Positions 1 through 11,253 are shown, numbered from the stretch's first letter. The stretch is DNA of 64,000 nt from Fallopia convolvulus (GCA_964016875.1 OZ024737.1:36581683-36645682), one strand, 5' to 3'. A program made the numbers and translations. The notes: generated by a model not told the origin, from the letters alone.

Positions 1-528
1 TTGAAACGGAGATGACTGAAGGTATTGATGGACTAATTAAATTACTTTTTTAGTTGAAGGACTAATTAAATTAATTAGGTAGACACGTGCAATGCTTTGT
101 TTGATAACTAAATATAATTTATCTAATTGATTTGCGGTTTTGATTGGTTGTTTGGTAAAGCGAAAAGGAAGCTTTCATTGATTGCTATGTGACATAATAA
201 TAAGCAAGATATCGTACAATTTCACGAAATCGTTACCATTTCCATTTTGATTAGGTTGCGGGATAATGCTAGCTTTTCTGCTTGATTATTTGATTAGGAG
301 GAATTAAAAGTTCGGCTCTTGTAGCTTTTTTTTTCCGTTTTCCCCGATTCGATTGGTCCGCTCTAGTTCAAATTGGGTATTGTAGACAAAAACTTAAGAA
401 AACAAAGTTCCGTATCCCTAGGGAATGAAAATTCAATTATTGCTTATATTATAAGAGAGCAATTTGACAATGTTATAAGTTTGAATGCAAAGAAAAATGA
501 CCACTAGAATGTTGAATAAGCAAAAGTT
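1..528. other. intergenic, no gene seen
   Basis: AT-rich sequence without a convincing reading frame, splice pattern or structural repeat. Confidence 0.5.
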
Positions 529-846
529 ATGAGACTTTTTGAGCCTATACAAGATGCTCATAGGAGAAAATTAACGAACTTAGAAATTGAAGGTGATAGT
601 CTGTTAGTGATCAATGCGCTCAAGGGGAGTCATTGCAGACATTTTACTTACTTTGCAATCAACATGATAATTGCAGACATTCTGCTTACTTTGCAATCCT
701 TCGAGGTGGTCATTACCAAACATGTACCTCGAGATTGTAATCCTATGGCAGATTTGATTGCAAAACTACACTATAATTGTAGCATCAATCAGATTTTCAA
801 CCATGGAGGGGTCCTAACCCTCATCCGAAAGGATGCCCTAGACTGA
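529..846 (+). pseudogene. RNase H-like (RVT_3 type) domain fragment
   Basis: A 105-codon open frame whose middle resembles the plant RNase H-like domain found in non-LTR elements and in small host proteins. It has an acidic EGDSLLVINALKG segment (about residues 21-33), then HVPRDCNPMADLIAK (about 65-79), the usual R..N..AD..A ending of the fold. The first catalytic strand expected upstream is missing and the flanks show no further pol or host exons, so this is read as a truncated relic. A segment around residues 36-58 seems internally repeated (two similar 'LLTLQSF' / 'IIADI' stretches), which also suggests decay. It could be a single exon of a host RNase H-like gene, but no partner exon was recognised. 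Confidence 0.5.
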
Positions 847-1212
847 CCTCGTCTGCCTAATTTTTACCTATTAACAAAAATGGTAATTTGTTCAACTTTT
901 TTATAAGAAATGAGCTACTAGCTCGTTACAAGACAAACACTAAGCTATCTGAATATTACAAGGTCAACCTAAATCATCACAACGGAAGATTTAAGAAAAT
1001 CAAATAATAGAGGATGATCACGAACGCAAACATTAAACTGAGAGACATCGAAGGGATCAAACAACGATCCTGGAAAAAAAATTGAAATAGCAAAACTAAG
1101 CTGATTAAAACAAAAACACCTTCTAGAGAGGAAATTTGCCGTTGAATTGCATTTTATGAAACAATGAAAAAACATCACACAAGGAATAAAAAGCAACAAA
1201 ATGACGGATGCC
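847..1212. other. non-coding, possible LINE-derived sequence
   Basis: No gene recognised. It lies between the RNase H-like relic and a LINE-type 3' tail on the opposite strand. It may be decayed non-LTR element DNA, but this cannot be shown from the sequence alone. Confidence 0.3.
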
Positions 1213-1345
1213 ATTAACACAATAACAACAACAACAAAACAACGACAACATTAACCCAGTGAGGTTTCGCTACAACGAAATATGATGTGTCAAGATGTAG
1301 GTCCCCCTGCCCAAAGTAAGGGCGTATGCCCGATAGACCCGCGTG
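1213..1345 (-). mobile_element. 5'-truncated LINE-like 3' tail, copy 1
   Basis: Read on the minus strand this holds GGGTCTATCGGGC, a pyrimidine-rich middle, then AACCTCACTGGGTTAATG and a (GTT)n-like trinucleotide tail. The same order occurs at 12103-12355 and 36097-36330, where the tail is ATG/GAT-type. Shared 3' ends, differing 5' extents and a trinucleotide tail are typical of 5'-truncated non-LTR retrotransposons (RTE-like). Family assignment is inference. Confidence 0.5.
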
Positions 1346-2439
1346 GAGCCCAATCTACACAACACAAACTGCATAAACTCTGCACAACTCAGAAAGTTAG
1401 TATGAAACACCAAAACGTACACACAAAGTAGAAAAAAAAACAGACAAAGCGCGAAAGAGACGAAAGTAACAAACAAAAGCAACACACAAACACGCCCCAG
1501 TGAGTCGTGGAATCCTGCCCTCTATTATGTCGACTAGTTGTCTACCACTCTTATCTTCTCTCTCCAGTCGTCCTCTTATCTTCTCTCACCGATTATCCCT
1601 GCGCTCTGCCAAATCAACCAAAATCCCCAGAAGTTTTATATTTTATTTTATGTTGTCCTTCCAACACTTCTTCAGTCGACCCAAATTAGCATGGTGAGCG
1701 ATGCTCTTTAAGATTCTACGCACCAATTACATTTGCTACCGGGAATGATAAAATAGCTAAGACATTAGTAATAAAATCTCTATAAAATGTGTACATCTAT
1801 CGATAAGGATACAGGATCATAAGATAACCTACAATTGCTACCTCGCATACGAAAGCACAATAGCTCAAAAGACACTAATCTATACAGTATTGTTTTTGTA
1901 TTTCGATTTTGAATTTTGATAATAAAACTGTATGTCAGGTTTCTCAGAGAAATTATTAAGAGTGAGTTATAAGAATTATATAGATTGCTTAAATAATTTT
2001 CAAGGCCCGAATTGTTGACTTTCGTTACTTTTACATTCTCTTGATGGATATATTGATTGACTAATTAAAGTAATTAGGTAGACTCACATGTAATTTTTGC
2101 TTGATAATTAAAAATAGCTATGTGTTGGGTAGACTGTAGAGCGATGAGATAAGATTTGGTGGATGATCAATTCCAAGAAATCGTTATCATTCCCATTTGA
2201 GTAGTTGCGTGATAATGCTAGTTTTCCTTCCTAGTTCCTATCACCCATTTATTCCCCATTGAAGACTCTCAATGATTTGGGCATCTACAAAGAGGTTATT
2301 GTAGGCGCCAGTACGAAGGTGCCAAGTTTTTGTTCTCAATAATTCACGGAGGGGCAGAAAGGTAGACCGAGAAAGAGGTGAAAGAAGGTTATAAAACAAG
2401 ATTTCACTATTTTGACAATTTCAGCGTATTTGACGATGT
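1346..2439. other. intergenic, no gene seen
   Basis: Non-coding AT-rich sequence. Short open frames near 1500-1700 show no family signature or codon pattern. Confidence 0.45.
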
Positions 2440-2990
2440 GTACGAGTAGGTGGAGGAACCGAGCCGACCAAATTAAGCTTTGAATTGCTCAAGCTTAGCT
2501 CGATTAAAAATAGGTGAGCTCGAACTCGAACACGAGCTTGGTTCGTTTTAACACACACTAAATTCGAGCTTAGCTCGCGACTGATATGAGCTTGTGGACA
2601 ACTCATTACCCAATCATTTATACAAGCAAATGAATATTAAAAGTAAAGTATTATTTATACATAGTGGATCTTATTCACGAGCATATAATTTAGCTTGTTA
2701 TGAACGTATAATGTAGCTTGCTCATGAGGATATAATTGAGCTTGATCATAAACAAATGAGACGAGTTTTCTTGTGTTCAAGCTCAATTTATTTATCTTTC
2801 GAGCCTTAAAATTGTGCTCAAGCTCGGATCGTTTACAAATCAAGGCAAACACAAGCAAAATACTTAACCTAACTGAATACCGGCCGAGTAACTCACTGAC
2901 GCCTTTGTTCATTTCAAAGTCCGCCGAACAAAGCTCAAATAGCTGGCCATCCATGGAGGTGAGGCGAATAGAAATGGATGTGGAACAAGA
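2440..2990. repeat. degenerate repeat rich in GAGCTTG/GAGCTCG motifs
   Basis: Contains many copies, on both strands, of short motifs such as AGCTCGA, GAGCTTG and CGAGCTTAGCTCG. This subterminal-repeat composition is common in old plant DNA transposons (hAT or CACTA relics). No terminal inverted repeat or target duplication could be fixed, so class and limits are uncertain. Confidence 0.35.
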
Positions 2991-3770
2991 ATTTAATCTG
3001 TTCTCCAATCTGTCAAAGAGAGCCAGGAATATATGGTGGATCTCATTTGGTTCATATACGACTTCACTAACAAAGTTTCAAGCTAAAAATGCTAAGAACT
3101 AGTAAATAGCTCCGAGTGATGGACAGTTTTAGACGAAGGTAAAATCTCCCAGGTTCGAGAGTACTATGTTTGGCTTCCACCTATGATAAAATAATTGTTG
3201 CATAGGAAGATATATTCTTCACAAGCTCATTGTGTATTCTTCACTGATTTAGTGTTACTGTCCAATTATATAGGGAGTATAGAGCTTGATCGAGGGAGTA
3301 TCCAACTAATTAATACATGACATATTGATGGATGGATTATTCTATAATGTGCCATAAAGACTCGCGATACGAAATTTCAATTCAAAAGATTTGGTTAGGT
3401 GAAATATGAAATGTGAGTCAAAAAAATTAATCACTCATCAACCTAAGCGGAAAATAATGTAGCAACACCTATGATAAAATGAACAAGAGCCCAAATTAAT
3501 TAGTAGAGCCAAGACCATAATACATGATTATTATAGATTGCATTAAACTTATCAAGCAAATGTATAAAAATATAAATTTGGTAAACTTGCCGTGTAACTT
3601 GATCTCAAGACTTGATCTCAAGAGATTGACAGACAAGTCAAACCTTCCCACGGATTTTGTAACTCAAAACCAACTTGGGATGATTTAGCAATTTCGCTGC
3701 AAATCTAGCAATCAAAACTGAAATTTCAAATCAAGTGATATCAACAGATAACGTAGCACTTCGACCCCAG
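2991..3770. other. intergenic, no gene seen
   Basis: AT-rich non-coding sequence directly left of the LTR retrotransposon; it supplies the 5-bp target site ATGAG at 3771-3775. Confidence 0.45.
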
Positions 3771-3775
3771 ATGAG

Positions 3776-5219
3776 TGATAGGCTATTTTCCTACACCGCA
3801 AGTATACGGTTCGGTTGTAGTAATCAAGGTGTCGAACACAGGGAACTTGTAGTATTGATTATAACACGATTCAGTAGACTAAGCCAAAAATAAGAAAAAG
3901 AAGTTGTAATTGTATTCAGAAATAATTAAAATCAAAAGTAAGAAGAAACTATCAATGGAGAAAAGCATTCCAAGGTCAGGATTCCCACAATGATTATTCA
4001 GTAGATTACCGGTGATATTTATTTGGATTTCAATTCAAATGTTGTTTGAAGGACTAACTATCTCAAATGTTAACATTAACTCTTTTCAGACGATTAATGC
4101 ATGTACCTAGACTCGACTAGCAATCACTCTCGCACAAAGCAAGTCTTATTTAGGTCCTTTAAGTTCTTTAGAGATCAATGAATCAATAGAAATAACATCC
4201 GCTCTCGCGCTCAGTTAAGACTACTCAATCAATAATTTCTAGGATAGGTTAAGTTCCACAAGTGAATTAAGTCACTCTCGCACAAATAATTCAACAAGTT
4301 CAAACCTAGGGATCTAACATGAATTAACAATTTGTGAATTCAATTCAATCAATCTCTTGTTATTCTTATCTCCTCTCGGTCTCAAATTATAACAAGATTC
4401 CTAATTCAAGCAAATTAGGTCATTAAGCATCCTAGGTTGAATCAAACAACAATTCAAATCTCAATTCAACCAATCATCACCATTAAATCTACCTATTAAA
4501 CCATTGGGTTCACCCTTCCTTAGAACTAAGAAATTAGCTAGACATAATATGGAGAGATAAGAAATCTAAATCAAAGAGAAACATACCAATTGTCTTTTCA
4601 ATAGATCTAAATTCAACTCCAATCAAGTCTTGCCAAAAATCCACAAATCTCCAATCTAGGGTTCTTCAAAGAGAGAGGCTAAGAAAATAATACGTAATCC
4701 TCATCCAAACTTAATCTCTAAGTATTTATATGAAACCCTAAAAACAAGATAGAAAAGGCCCGAAATTAATAAATAAAACACGCGGAGGAGAAATTTCGGA
4801 AAAAGACGCGACTCGGTCTGAAACTCGGTCGAGTTTCAGACCGAGTTTTGTAAAACTCGGTCCAGAACTCGGTCGTGACCTGGACCGAGTTTTGGGCTGG
4901 TGCACTGCTCCGTTTGAAATGTTAAATGAGCTTCCTCCCGTGCCTTCCACCGAGCTTTTGCCAATCTTCTCTTCAATTCCTTGCATCCGCTTGACTCCTA
5001 GACACTTCCTATCGGGTTGCTCCTCTTGCCCTTGTCCTTGTCGTTGCCAAAACTCCTTGAATCCACCTCCAAATGATCCTGAAATCGAACAAAGCAAGAA
5101 TAGAAACCGAAACTACAAAATCTACTAAAAAGACAATAAAACCAAGAGGAAAATAAAATAAAAACAACTAAACTAAGGAAATAAACATGCTTTATCCTAG
5201 ACTAAAATGCATGTTATCA
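3776..5219 (-). repeat. 3' LTR (left LTR) of the Ty3-type element
   Basis: 1444 bp, same length as the right LTR (offset 5714), TGATA...TTATCA termini. Its 119-codon minus-strand ORF lies wholly in the LTR, repeats in the other LTR, and is not considered a gene. Confidence 0.95.
4811..4893. repeat. two inverted repeats in the left LTR
   Basis: Arms 4811-4827 and 4830-4846 are perfect 17-bp complements separated by 2 bp. Arms 4852-4865 and 4880-4893 are perfect 14-bp complements with a 14-bp loop. All share the ACTCGGTC core. The same structures recur at 10525-10607 in the other LTR. Confidence 0.9.
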
Positions 5220-5235
5220 AAATCCCCCAAGCTTA
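5220..5235 (-). other. polypurine tract of the LTR retrotransposon
   Basis: On the minus strand AAGCTTGGGGGATTT abuts the TGATA start of the 3' LTR, the expected plus-strand primer position. Near copies of the AAGCTTGGGGG core also occur at 5904-5916 and 6555-6566. Confidence 0.85.
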
Positions 5236-6684
5236 AACCTTGCTTGTCCTCAAGCAAGAAATAGAATCTGACACCCCACAAAACAAGCAAGTCATGCATC
5301 CATCTTGACAACGAACTAGACAAAGAGTTTAGAAGTATAGATCAACAATCAAAATCATAGCGTGCATTTGAGAAATTCAAAGAAACTGAGTCAACATATT
5401 CATTCTAGACCTCACTTAGGATAATGTGTTTTTCGCTCTCTCTCATGTGTTTAAATAGGACGTGTTTCACTCAAATCTCACATTTGAAAGCTTGGCTACC
5501 ATAGGCTTGCAAAAGCGTTCTAAATCTCCACCGCATGGGACCTTGCATCCAACAATGATCAAGAGGTCTTTTATTGGGTTGTAATGGGGCCAAGGTGATA
5601 AGAAATAGGTGGGGAAATATTTAGGCCATGTGGTGCTAAATCCCGGGAATCTAGACTTAACTAAACTCGATTGAACACCATGTCTCATGATTTTCTTTCC
5701 AAGCAACTTATTCCCATACACCAACACCCTTTATTCCCTTATTTCTCATACTCTTTTTTTCCTGTTTGCTTTGTTTTTTTTTTCCTTTTTTTTTTCTTTT
5801 TTTTTTTTTCAAAGCATTTTATTGATTTTTTTCTTTTTCTTTGATTTTCCAAGATAAAAAATACTAGCACATTACACAACCCAATCACCAAATACATATA
5901 AGTCTCCCCCAAGCTTAGCTTGCAACCACAGAGTCAATCAAGTAATTATCCTAGTTCCCGGATGGGTCAGGCTTATAAAGGCTCGGATTAATTTTGTGGA
6001 GCTTCAAACGAATAAGGCTAATTTAGGCTCGAAAAGGGGCTTCAAAAAAAGATAATATGCAGGGTGGATAAGGAGTATAAAGGCTAAGAAAATAGTGCCT
6101 CAATCACTTCAAAGTCGCATGCAAGAGTCATAAGAGCGGTCTTGAAAAAGAGTCTAAAGCAAGTTCTAGAGGAAGCAATCAAAGTGAGCATCACACATAA
6201 AAAGAAAGGACATCATGACATTATTTAGTCCTAAGAAAGGCAAACAATAATCCTCACAAGGCTTTTTGTCTAGAATTTTAATATTAACTCAAGTTTCAAA
6301 GAATATGCAAGCTCATTCAATCATCAAGCTAATTCATAACATAGCTAGTCATCATCAATATTTTAAGCATTTCAAGCAAGTCAAGGGGTTAGAATTCCAT
6401 AGAGAAAATTTTGAGGACAAGGGGCATTTCACTTGAAGAGAAATCCATAGCTCCTAGAATGCAAATTTTTTATATATTTTTTTTTTTTGCAAGCAAAATT
6501 CAAACTAAATATGCAAACTAAACTATATGCAATGCAAAACATGAAAATGTTCTCACCCCCAAGCTTAAAACCTACATTGTCCCCAATGTAGAGAATAAAA
6601 GAGATAAAGATAAGAAAACACTAACCTTGGGTTGCCTCCCAAGCAGCGCTTGTTTAAGGTCGTTAGCTCGACATCCCATCTTCT

Positions 6685-9363
6685 TCAAGTTCTTGGGTCA
6701 GGAGGGTCTTTGGTACTCACCTTGACTGGATCAGGGTCTTCTACAAGCTTCAACCTATTTCTTTGCACTTTGAACTTCCCCGAGTTTTTATGCCAAAGCT
6801 CAGTTCCTCCTTCTTTTAAAACTCGAGTTACTATGTATGGCCCTGACCATCTTGTTCCTTTGCTCCCAGGAAACATGTTGGATCTTTCATGGAATAACAT
6901 CACCTTGTCTCCTCTTTTAATCTCAGCTTTTGCTCGATCCTTCTTCTTTTTGTTGTGATCTCTACCCTTCAAATCCGTAGCAATATCACCATCCATGAAG
7001 CTTTTAACTTCCAAGGTTTCTTGAAAGGGTTGAGCAATATCAGATTGAATCTCCTCATTACCCAGCTTCACTTCAATATTACAACAAGCTACTTTGACAG
7101 TCTCTTGTGGAGGATTTTTTTGCACTTCAAGGAAGTTATCTTTGAAATATTCATACTCTATCTTCTCTTCCCCAATAGTGAGTGAGATCTTGTCAAACCT
7201 GAGATCAATGTTAGCTCCAGCAGTGGCTAAAAAGGGTCTCCCAAAGATGATAGGAGTCCTATCATTCATCATCTCCATATCAAGGATCACAAAATCTCCT
7301 GGTATAAAGAACTTGCCCACCTTCACTGGAAAGTTCTCAATAATGCCCACAGGATGAGTGATTGAATTATCAGCCATGATAAGACGCATCTTGGTTGGAA
7401 TAGGATCACCCAGATTCAGATTTTTGCAGATTGATAATGGCATGATATTAACACTAGAACCAAGATCACAAAGGCAATCATATTGAAGAGAACCAAAACC
7501 AGCAGGGATAAAGAACTCACCTGGATCTTTTAGCTTTCTTGGCATCTTCTCAACTTGATCCATTACCAAGGCGACTGTCTCATAGTCTTCAATCCTCCTC
7601 TTTTTGCATAGAATCTCCTTCAAGAATTTTGCATATGTAGGCATTTGAGTGAGGACATCGATGAAAGGAATGTCAATGTGGAGCTTCTTTATCATACTCA
7701 TGAATTTCCCAAATAGTTGCTCTTGCACCACTTGAATCTTCCGTTGTGGGAAAGGTAGAGGCGGTTTGTAAGGTGGGGGAGCAATATATTTAGGTTCTTC
7801 GTCATTAGATGGCTTCTCTATTGTCTTTTCTGCAACTCCTTCTTTCACCGGTGGGAGCTCTTCAAGCTCTTTTCCACTCCTTAGAGTGACAACCCGACAT
7901 TGCTCCTTAGGATTGACTTCAGGTTGCCCAGGCAATTGACCAGGCGGTCTAGGAACATTCAAAGCTTGTTGAGCCACTTGTTGTTCTATGATCTTCAAAT
8001 TCTTCCCCTGAGCTCTCACTTCTTCTGTTAGCGTCTTCATGGAGGTGGCAAGGCTTTCAATAGCAATCTCCCATGCAGGCTTTTGGGAGGGTTGAGCATC
8101 TTGGTTTGGGTGCAGTGGAGCCCTTGGTGGAAACCCAAGAGGTGCTTGTTGTTGTGGCTGATTGTTCCCATAAGAGAAGTTAGGGTGATTTCTCCAACCA
8201 GGGTTGTAGGAATTAGAGTAGGGGTCATTCCTAGGCCCCCTGTCAAAGTTACTCATGTATCTCACCTCCTCCTCATGTGGTTCCTCCTTAGAAGCAAACA
8301 ATTCACAAGATTTGATGGTATGATCACTAGCTCCACAAAACTGACAAACAACACTCGAAACAACTTGAGAAGGACTTCCACTAGTAGAAACGGGAGAACC
8401 ATTCATCTGTAATTTCAACTGTCTGATCTCCTGAGTCATGGCATCAATCTGTGCCTGGTGCAAAGTCTCTTTATCAACTTCATAAAGCCCAGTTGATCTC
8501 TTAGAACTTGGAAGAGAACGAGTATCATTATAATAGTGAGTGTGTTGAGCAATGTCCTCAATCTGATCCCAAGCATTATTAACATTCATCTTCATAATAG
8601 TACCTCCAGATGAGGCATCAATGAGCAGCCTGGTGGTGTTGTCAACAGCATTGTAAAAAGTGTGAAGAAGCACCCACTTGTCTATTCCATGGTGAGGACA
8701 TAACAATAGAAGCTCTTTGAACCTCTCCCAACCTTCATAAAGAGATTCCCCATCCTTCATCTGAAATGAACTGATCTGATTCCTCATCTCTGCAGTCTTC
8801 TTAGGTGGGAAATACTTGGTCAGGAAAGATTTGGCCAACTCATCCCATGTACTGATAGTGCCACGAGGCAGGGCCTTGAACCATGCTTTAGCCCTGTCTC
8901 TTAGAGAGAATGAAAAGGTGCGCAAATAAAGCGCGTCATCAGAAACGTCATGAATCTTCACCGTATCCATAAGCTCCAGAAAAGTGTTGAGATGTTGGTG
9001 AGGATTCTCAGAAGGTAGACCTCCAAACTGATTCTGCTGAACCATATTAATCAGAGATGGCTTCAGCTCAAAATTCCTGGCCTGAATGGGAGGTCGGACC
9101 ACACCAGCTGTGGGTCCTTGATGGCGTGGCAACACATAATCACCCAATGTCATAGGTGGTTGAGCATTCAGCTGTTGTTGCAACAATTGTTGTTGTTGTA
9201 GTTGTTGTTGTTGTTGCAACAACAATTGTTGTTGTGCATTTGCCTGATCGCCTTCCATAGCTTGGGTTTCAGCTTCCCTTTGCTCTCTTCTTCTCCTATG
9301 AAAAGCACGCTCGGGTTCAGAATTGTAGTTATTTAGTGCACTAGCGCTCAGAGTTCTTCTCAT
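6685..9363 (-). CDS. Gag-protease polyprotein fused to integrase C-terminal tail
   Basis: 892 residues. Residues about 35-70 are glutamine-rich (CAA/CAG-type tract at 9170-9235). About residues 140-265 match the retrotransposon Gag fold, with FSLRDRAKAWFKALP and WDELAKSFLTKYFPPKK. A CCHC zinc knuckle is seen as CQFCGASDHTIKSC. About residues 600-750 form the aspartic protease, with CDLGSSVNIMPLS at the active-site region and IIFGRPFLATAGANID near its end; D-L-G-S replaces D-S/T-G, as usual in plant Athila/Tat proteases. The last ~75 residues (GDKVMLFHERSNMFPG, RWSGPYIVTRV) match the C-terminal end of Ty3-type integrases. Everything from reverse transcriptase to integrase core is deleted, yet the frame stays open across the join. 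Known role of the family: capsid assembly and polyprotein cleavage. Confidence 0.9.
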   Translation of the reverse strand: MRRTLSASALNNYNSEPERAFHRRRREQREAETQAMEGDQANAQQQLLLQQQQQLQQQQLLQQQLNAQPPMTLGDYVLPRHQGPTAGVVRPPIQARNFELKPSLINMVQQNQFGGLPSENPHQHLNTFLELMDTVKIHDVSDDALYLRTFSFSLRDRAKAWFKALPRGTISTWDELAKSFLTKYFPPKKTAEMRNQISSFQMKDGESLYEGWERFKELLLLCPHHGIDKWVLLHTFYNAVDNTTRLLIDASSGGTIMKMNVNNAWDQIEDIAQHTHYYNDTRSLPSSKRSTGLYEVDKETLHQAQIDAMTQEIRQLKLQMNGSPVSTSGSPSQVVSSVVCQFCGASDHTIKSCELFASKEEPHEEEVRYMSNFDRGPRNDPYSNSYNPGWRNHPNFSYGNNQPQQQAPLGFPPRAPLHPNQDAQPSQKPAWEIAIESLATSMKTLTEEVRAQGKNLKIIEQQVAQQALNVPRPPGQLPGQPEVNPKEQCRVVTLRSGKELEELPPVKEGVAEKTIEKPSNDEEPKYIAPPPYKPPLPFPQRKIQVVQEQLFGKFMSMIKKLHIDIPFIDVLTQMPTYAKFLKEILCKKRRIEDYETVALVMDQVEKMPRKLKDPGEFFIPAGFGSLQYDCLCDLGSSVNIMPLSICKNLNLGDPIPTKMRLIMADNSITHPVGIIENFPVKVGKFFIPGDFVILDMEMMNDRTPIIFGRPFLATAGANIDLRFDKISLTIGEEKIEYEYFKDNFLEVQKNPPQETVKVACCNIEVKLGNEEIQSDIAQPFQETLEVKSFMDGDIATDLKGRDHNKKKKDRAKAEIKRGDKVMLFHERSNMFPGSKGTRWSGPYIVTRVLKEGGTELWHKNSGKFKVQRNRLKLVEDPDPVKVSTKDPPDPRT

Positions 9364-9465
9364 AAGAAGGAGAACAAACTGAAACCAAAACCAAAAAGAA
9401 ACAAATTAAAAATAAAAACAAGACTTAATCTACCGGTTGTGGAACACAACCAATACTTGAAAAGT

Positions 9466-9483
9466 TCCCCGGCAACGGCGCCA
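9466..9483 (-). other. primer-binding site, tRNA-Asp type
   Basis: The plus strand reads TCCCCGGCAACGGCGCCA, equal to the 18-nt 3' end of plant tRNA-Asp including CCA. The complementary minus strand therefore carries the primer site, six bases inside the 5' LTR. Confidence 0.9.
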
Positions 9484-9489
9484 AAAACT

Positions 9490-10933
9490 TGATAGGCTAT
9501 TTTCCTACACCGCAAGTATACGGTTCGGTTGTAGTAATCAAGGTGTCGAACACAGGGAACTTGTAGTATTGATTATAACACGATTCAGTAGACTAAGCCA
9601 AAAATAAGAAAAAGAAGTTGTAATTGTATTCAGAAATAATTAAAATCAAAAGTAAGAAGAAACTATCAATGGAGAAAAGCATTCCAAGGTCAGGATTCCC
9701 ACAATGATTATTCAGTAGATTACCGGTGATATTTATTTGGATTTCAATTCAAATGTTGTTTGAAGGACTAACTATCTCAAATGTTAACATTAACTCTTTT
9801 CAGACGATTAATGCATGTACCTAGACTCGACTAGCAATCACTCTCGCACAAAGCAAGTCTTATTTAGGTCCTTTAAGTTCTTTAGAGATCAATGAATCAA
9901 TAGAAATAACATCCGCTCTCGCGCTCAGTTAAGACTACTCAATCAATAATTTCTAGGATAGGTTAAGTTCCACAAGTGAATTAAGTCACTCTCGCACAAA
10001 TAATTCAACAAGTTCAAACCTAGGGATCTAACATGAATTAACAATTTGTGAATTCAATTCAATCAATCTCTTGTTATTCTTATCTCCTCTCGGTCTCAAA
10101 TTATAACAAGATTCCTAATTCAAGCAAATTAGGTCATTAAGCATCCTAGGTTGAATCAAACAACAATTCAAATCTCAATTCAACCAATCATCACCATTAA
10201 ATCTACCTATTAAACCATTGGGTTCACCCTTCCTTAGAACTAAGAAATTAGCTAGACATAATATGGAGAGATAAGAAATCTAAATCAAAGAGAAACATAC
10301 CAATTGTCTTTTCAATAGATCTAAATTCAACTCCAATCAAGTCTTGCCAAAAATCCACAAATCTCCAATCTAGGGTTCTTCAAAGAGAGAGGCTAAGAAA
10401 ATAATACGTAATCCTCATCCAAACTTAATCTCTAAGTATTTATATGAAACCCTAAAAACAAGATAGAAAAGGCCCGAAATTAATAAATAAAACACGCGGA
10501 GGAGAAATTTCGGAAAAAGACGCGACTCGGTCTGAAACTCGGTCGAGTTTCAGACCGAGTTTTGTAAAACTCGGTCCAGAACTCGGTCGTGACCTGGACC
10601 GAGTTTTGGGCTGGTGCACTGCTCCGTTTGAAATGTTAAATGAGCTTCCTCCCGTGCCTTCCACCGAGCTTTTGCCAATCTTCTCTTCAATTCCTTGCAT
10701 CCGCTTGACTCCTAGACACTTCCTATCGGGTTGCTCCTCTTGCCCTTGTCCTTGTCGTTGCCAAAACTCCTTGAATCCACCTCCAAATGATCCTGAAATC
10801 GAACAAAGCAAGAGTAGAAACCGAAACTACAAAATCTACTAAAAAGACAATAAAACCAAGAGGAAAATAAAATAAAAACAACTAAACTAAGGAAATAAAC
10901 ATGCTTTATCCTAGACTAAAATGCATGTTATCA
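9490..10933 (-). repeat. 5' LTR (right LTR) of the Ty3-type element
   Basis: 1444 bp, nearly identical to 3776-5219. It is the promoter LTR because the primer-binding site adjoins it. The flanking ATGAG at 10934-10938 is the target duplication. Confidence 0.95.
10437..10444 (-). promoter_or_regulatory. TATA box in the 5' LTR
   Basis: TATAAATA on the minus strand, mid-LTR, upstream of the paired hairpins at 10525-10607 in plus coordinates. Its mirror in the other LTR is at 4723-4730. Transcription would proceed leftward toward the gag ORF. Confidence 0.55.
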
Positions 10934-10938
10934 ATGAG

Positions 10939-11253
10939 TCTGTTATAAGATGTACTATTTCCTCAGGCAAAAATCACAGAATCAAGGGGAAGAAATGCAA
11001 TAAAACAAAAGCGTATTCAAGATTTTGATCATCTGCCTGCTCATATCATAGTTGAACATCGTTCAGCATGTTCTTTTTACACTTAGTTTTTTTGAACAAC
11101 AAAAGCTTCCTGCTGAGTTACCAGCAAGCACTAGTAGAGTAAGAGAATTATAGTCAAGCTCCTCCGATCTCATTCACTAGTGCAGAGAAAAACTCTACCA
11201 TTTTGTTAATATCCGATGCTACTAAACCTTTTTCCTCAATCTGCTAAGTCAGG
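10939..11253. other. 3' flank of the NHX gene
   Basis: No coding potential. This short stretch separates the NHX stop from the retrotransposon and probably holds the NHX 3' UTR; no clear poly(A) signal could be assigned. Confidence 0.4.

Larger units (their letters stand above)
3776..10933 (-). mobile_element. complete non-autonomous Ty3-type LTR retrotransposon (Athila/Tat-like)
   Basis: Element of 7158 bp bounded by two 1444-bp LTRs that begin TGATA and end TCA, flanked by the 5-bp duplication ATGAG (3771-3775 and 10934-10938). It reads on the minus strand. A primer-binding site matching the 3' end of plant tRNA-Asp lies just inside the right LTR, and a polypurine tract lies inside the left LTR. 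Its only long ORF (6685-9363) encodes Gag, a zinc knuckle and protease joined to the last residues of integrase; reverse transcriptase, RNase H and the integrase core are missing. By eye the LTRs differ at one site (A at 5100, G at 10814), so insertion is recent and must have used trans-supplied polymerase and integrase. The 5' LTR lies about 320 bp downstream of the NHX stop codon, in the same transcriptional direction. Confidence 0.95.

Noticed and set aside
2655..3102. Overlapping open frames of 117 (-) and 109 (+) codons
   Set aside because: They fall in and beside the GAGCTTG-rich degenerate repeat, conflict with each other and resemble no protein.
4738..5128. Open frames of 119 and 78 codons, repeated identically at 10452-10842
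   Set aside because: They lie wholly inside the two LTRs and overlap the hairpin palindromes; no protein family signature.
5750..5815. Long T-rich tract as a processed-transcript poly(A) tail
   Set aside because: It lies within the intact retrotransposon's untranslated spacer with no target duplication of its own.
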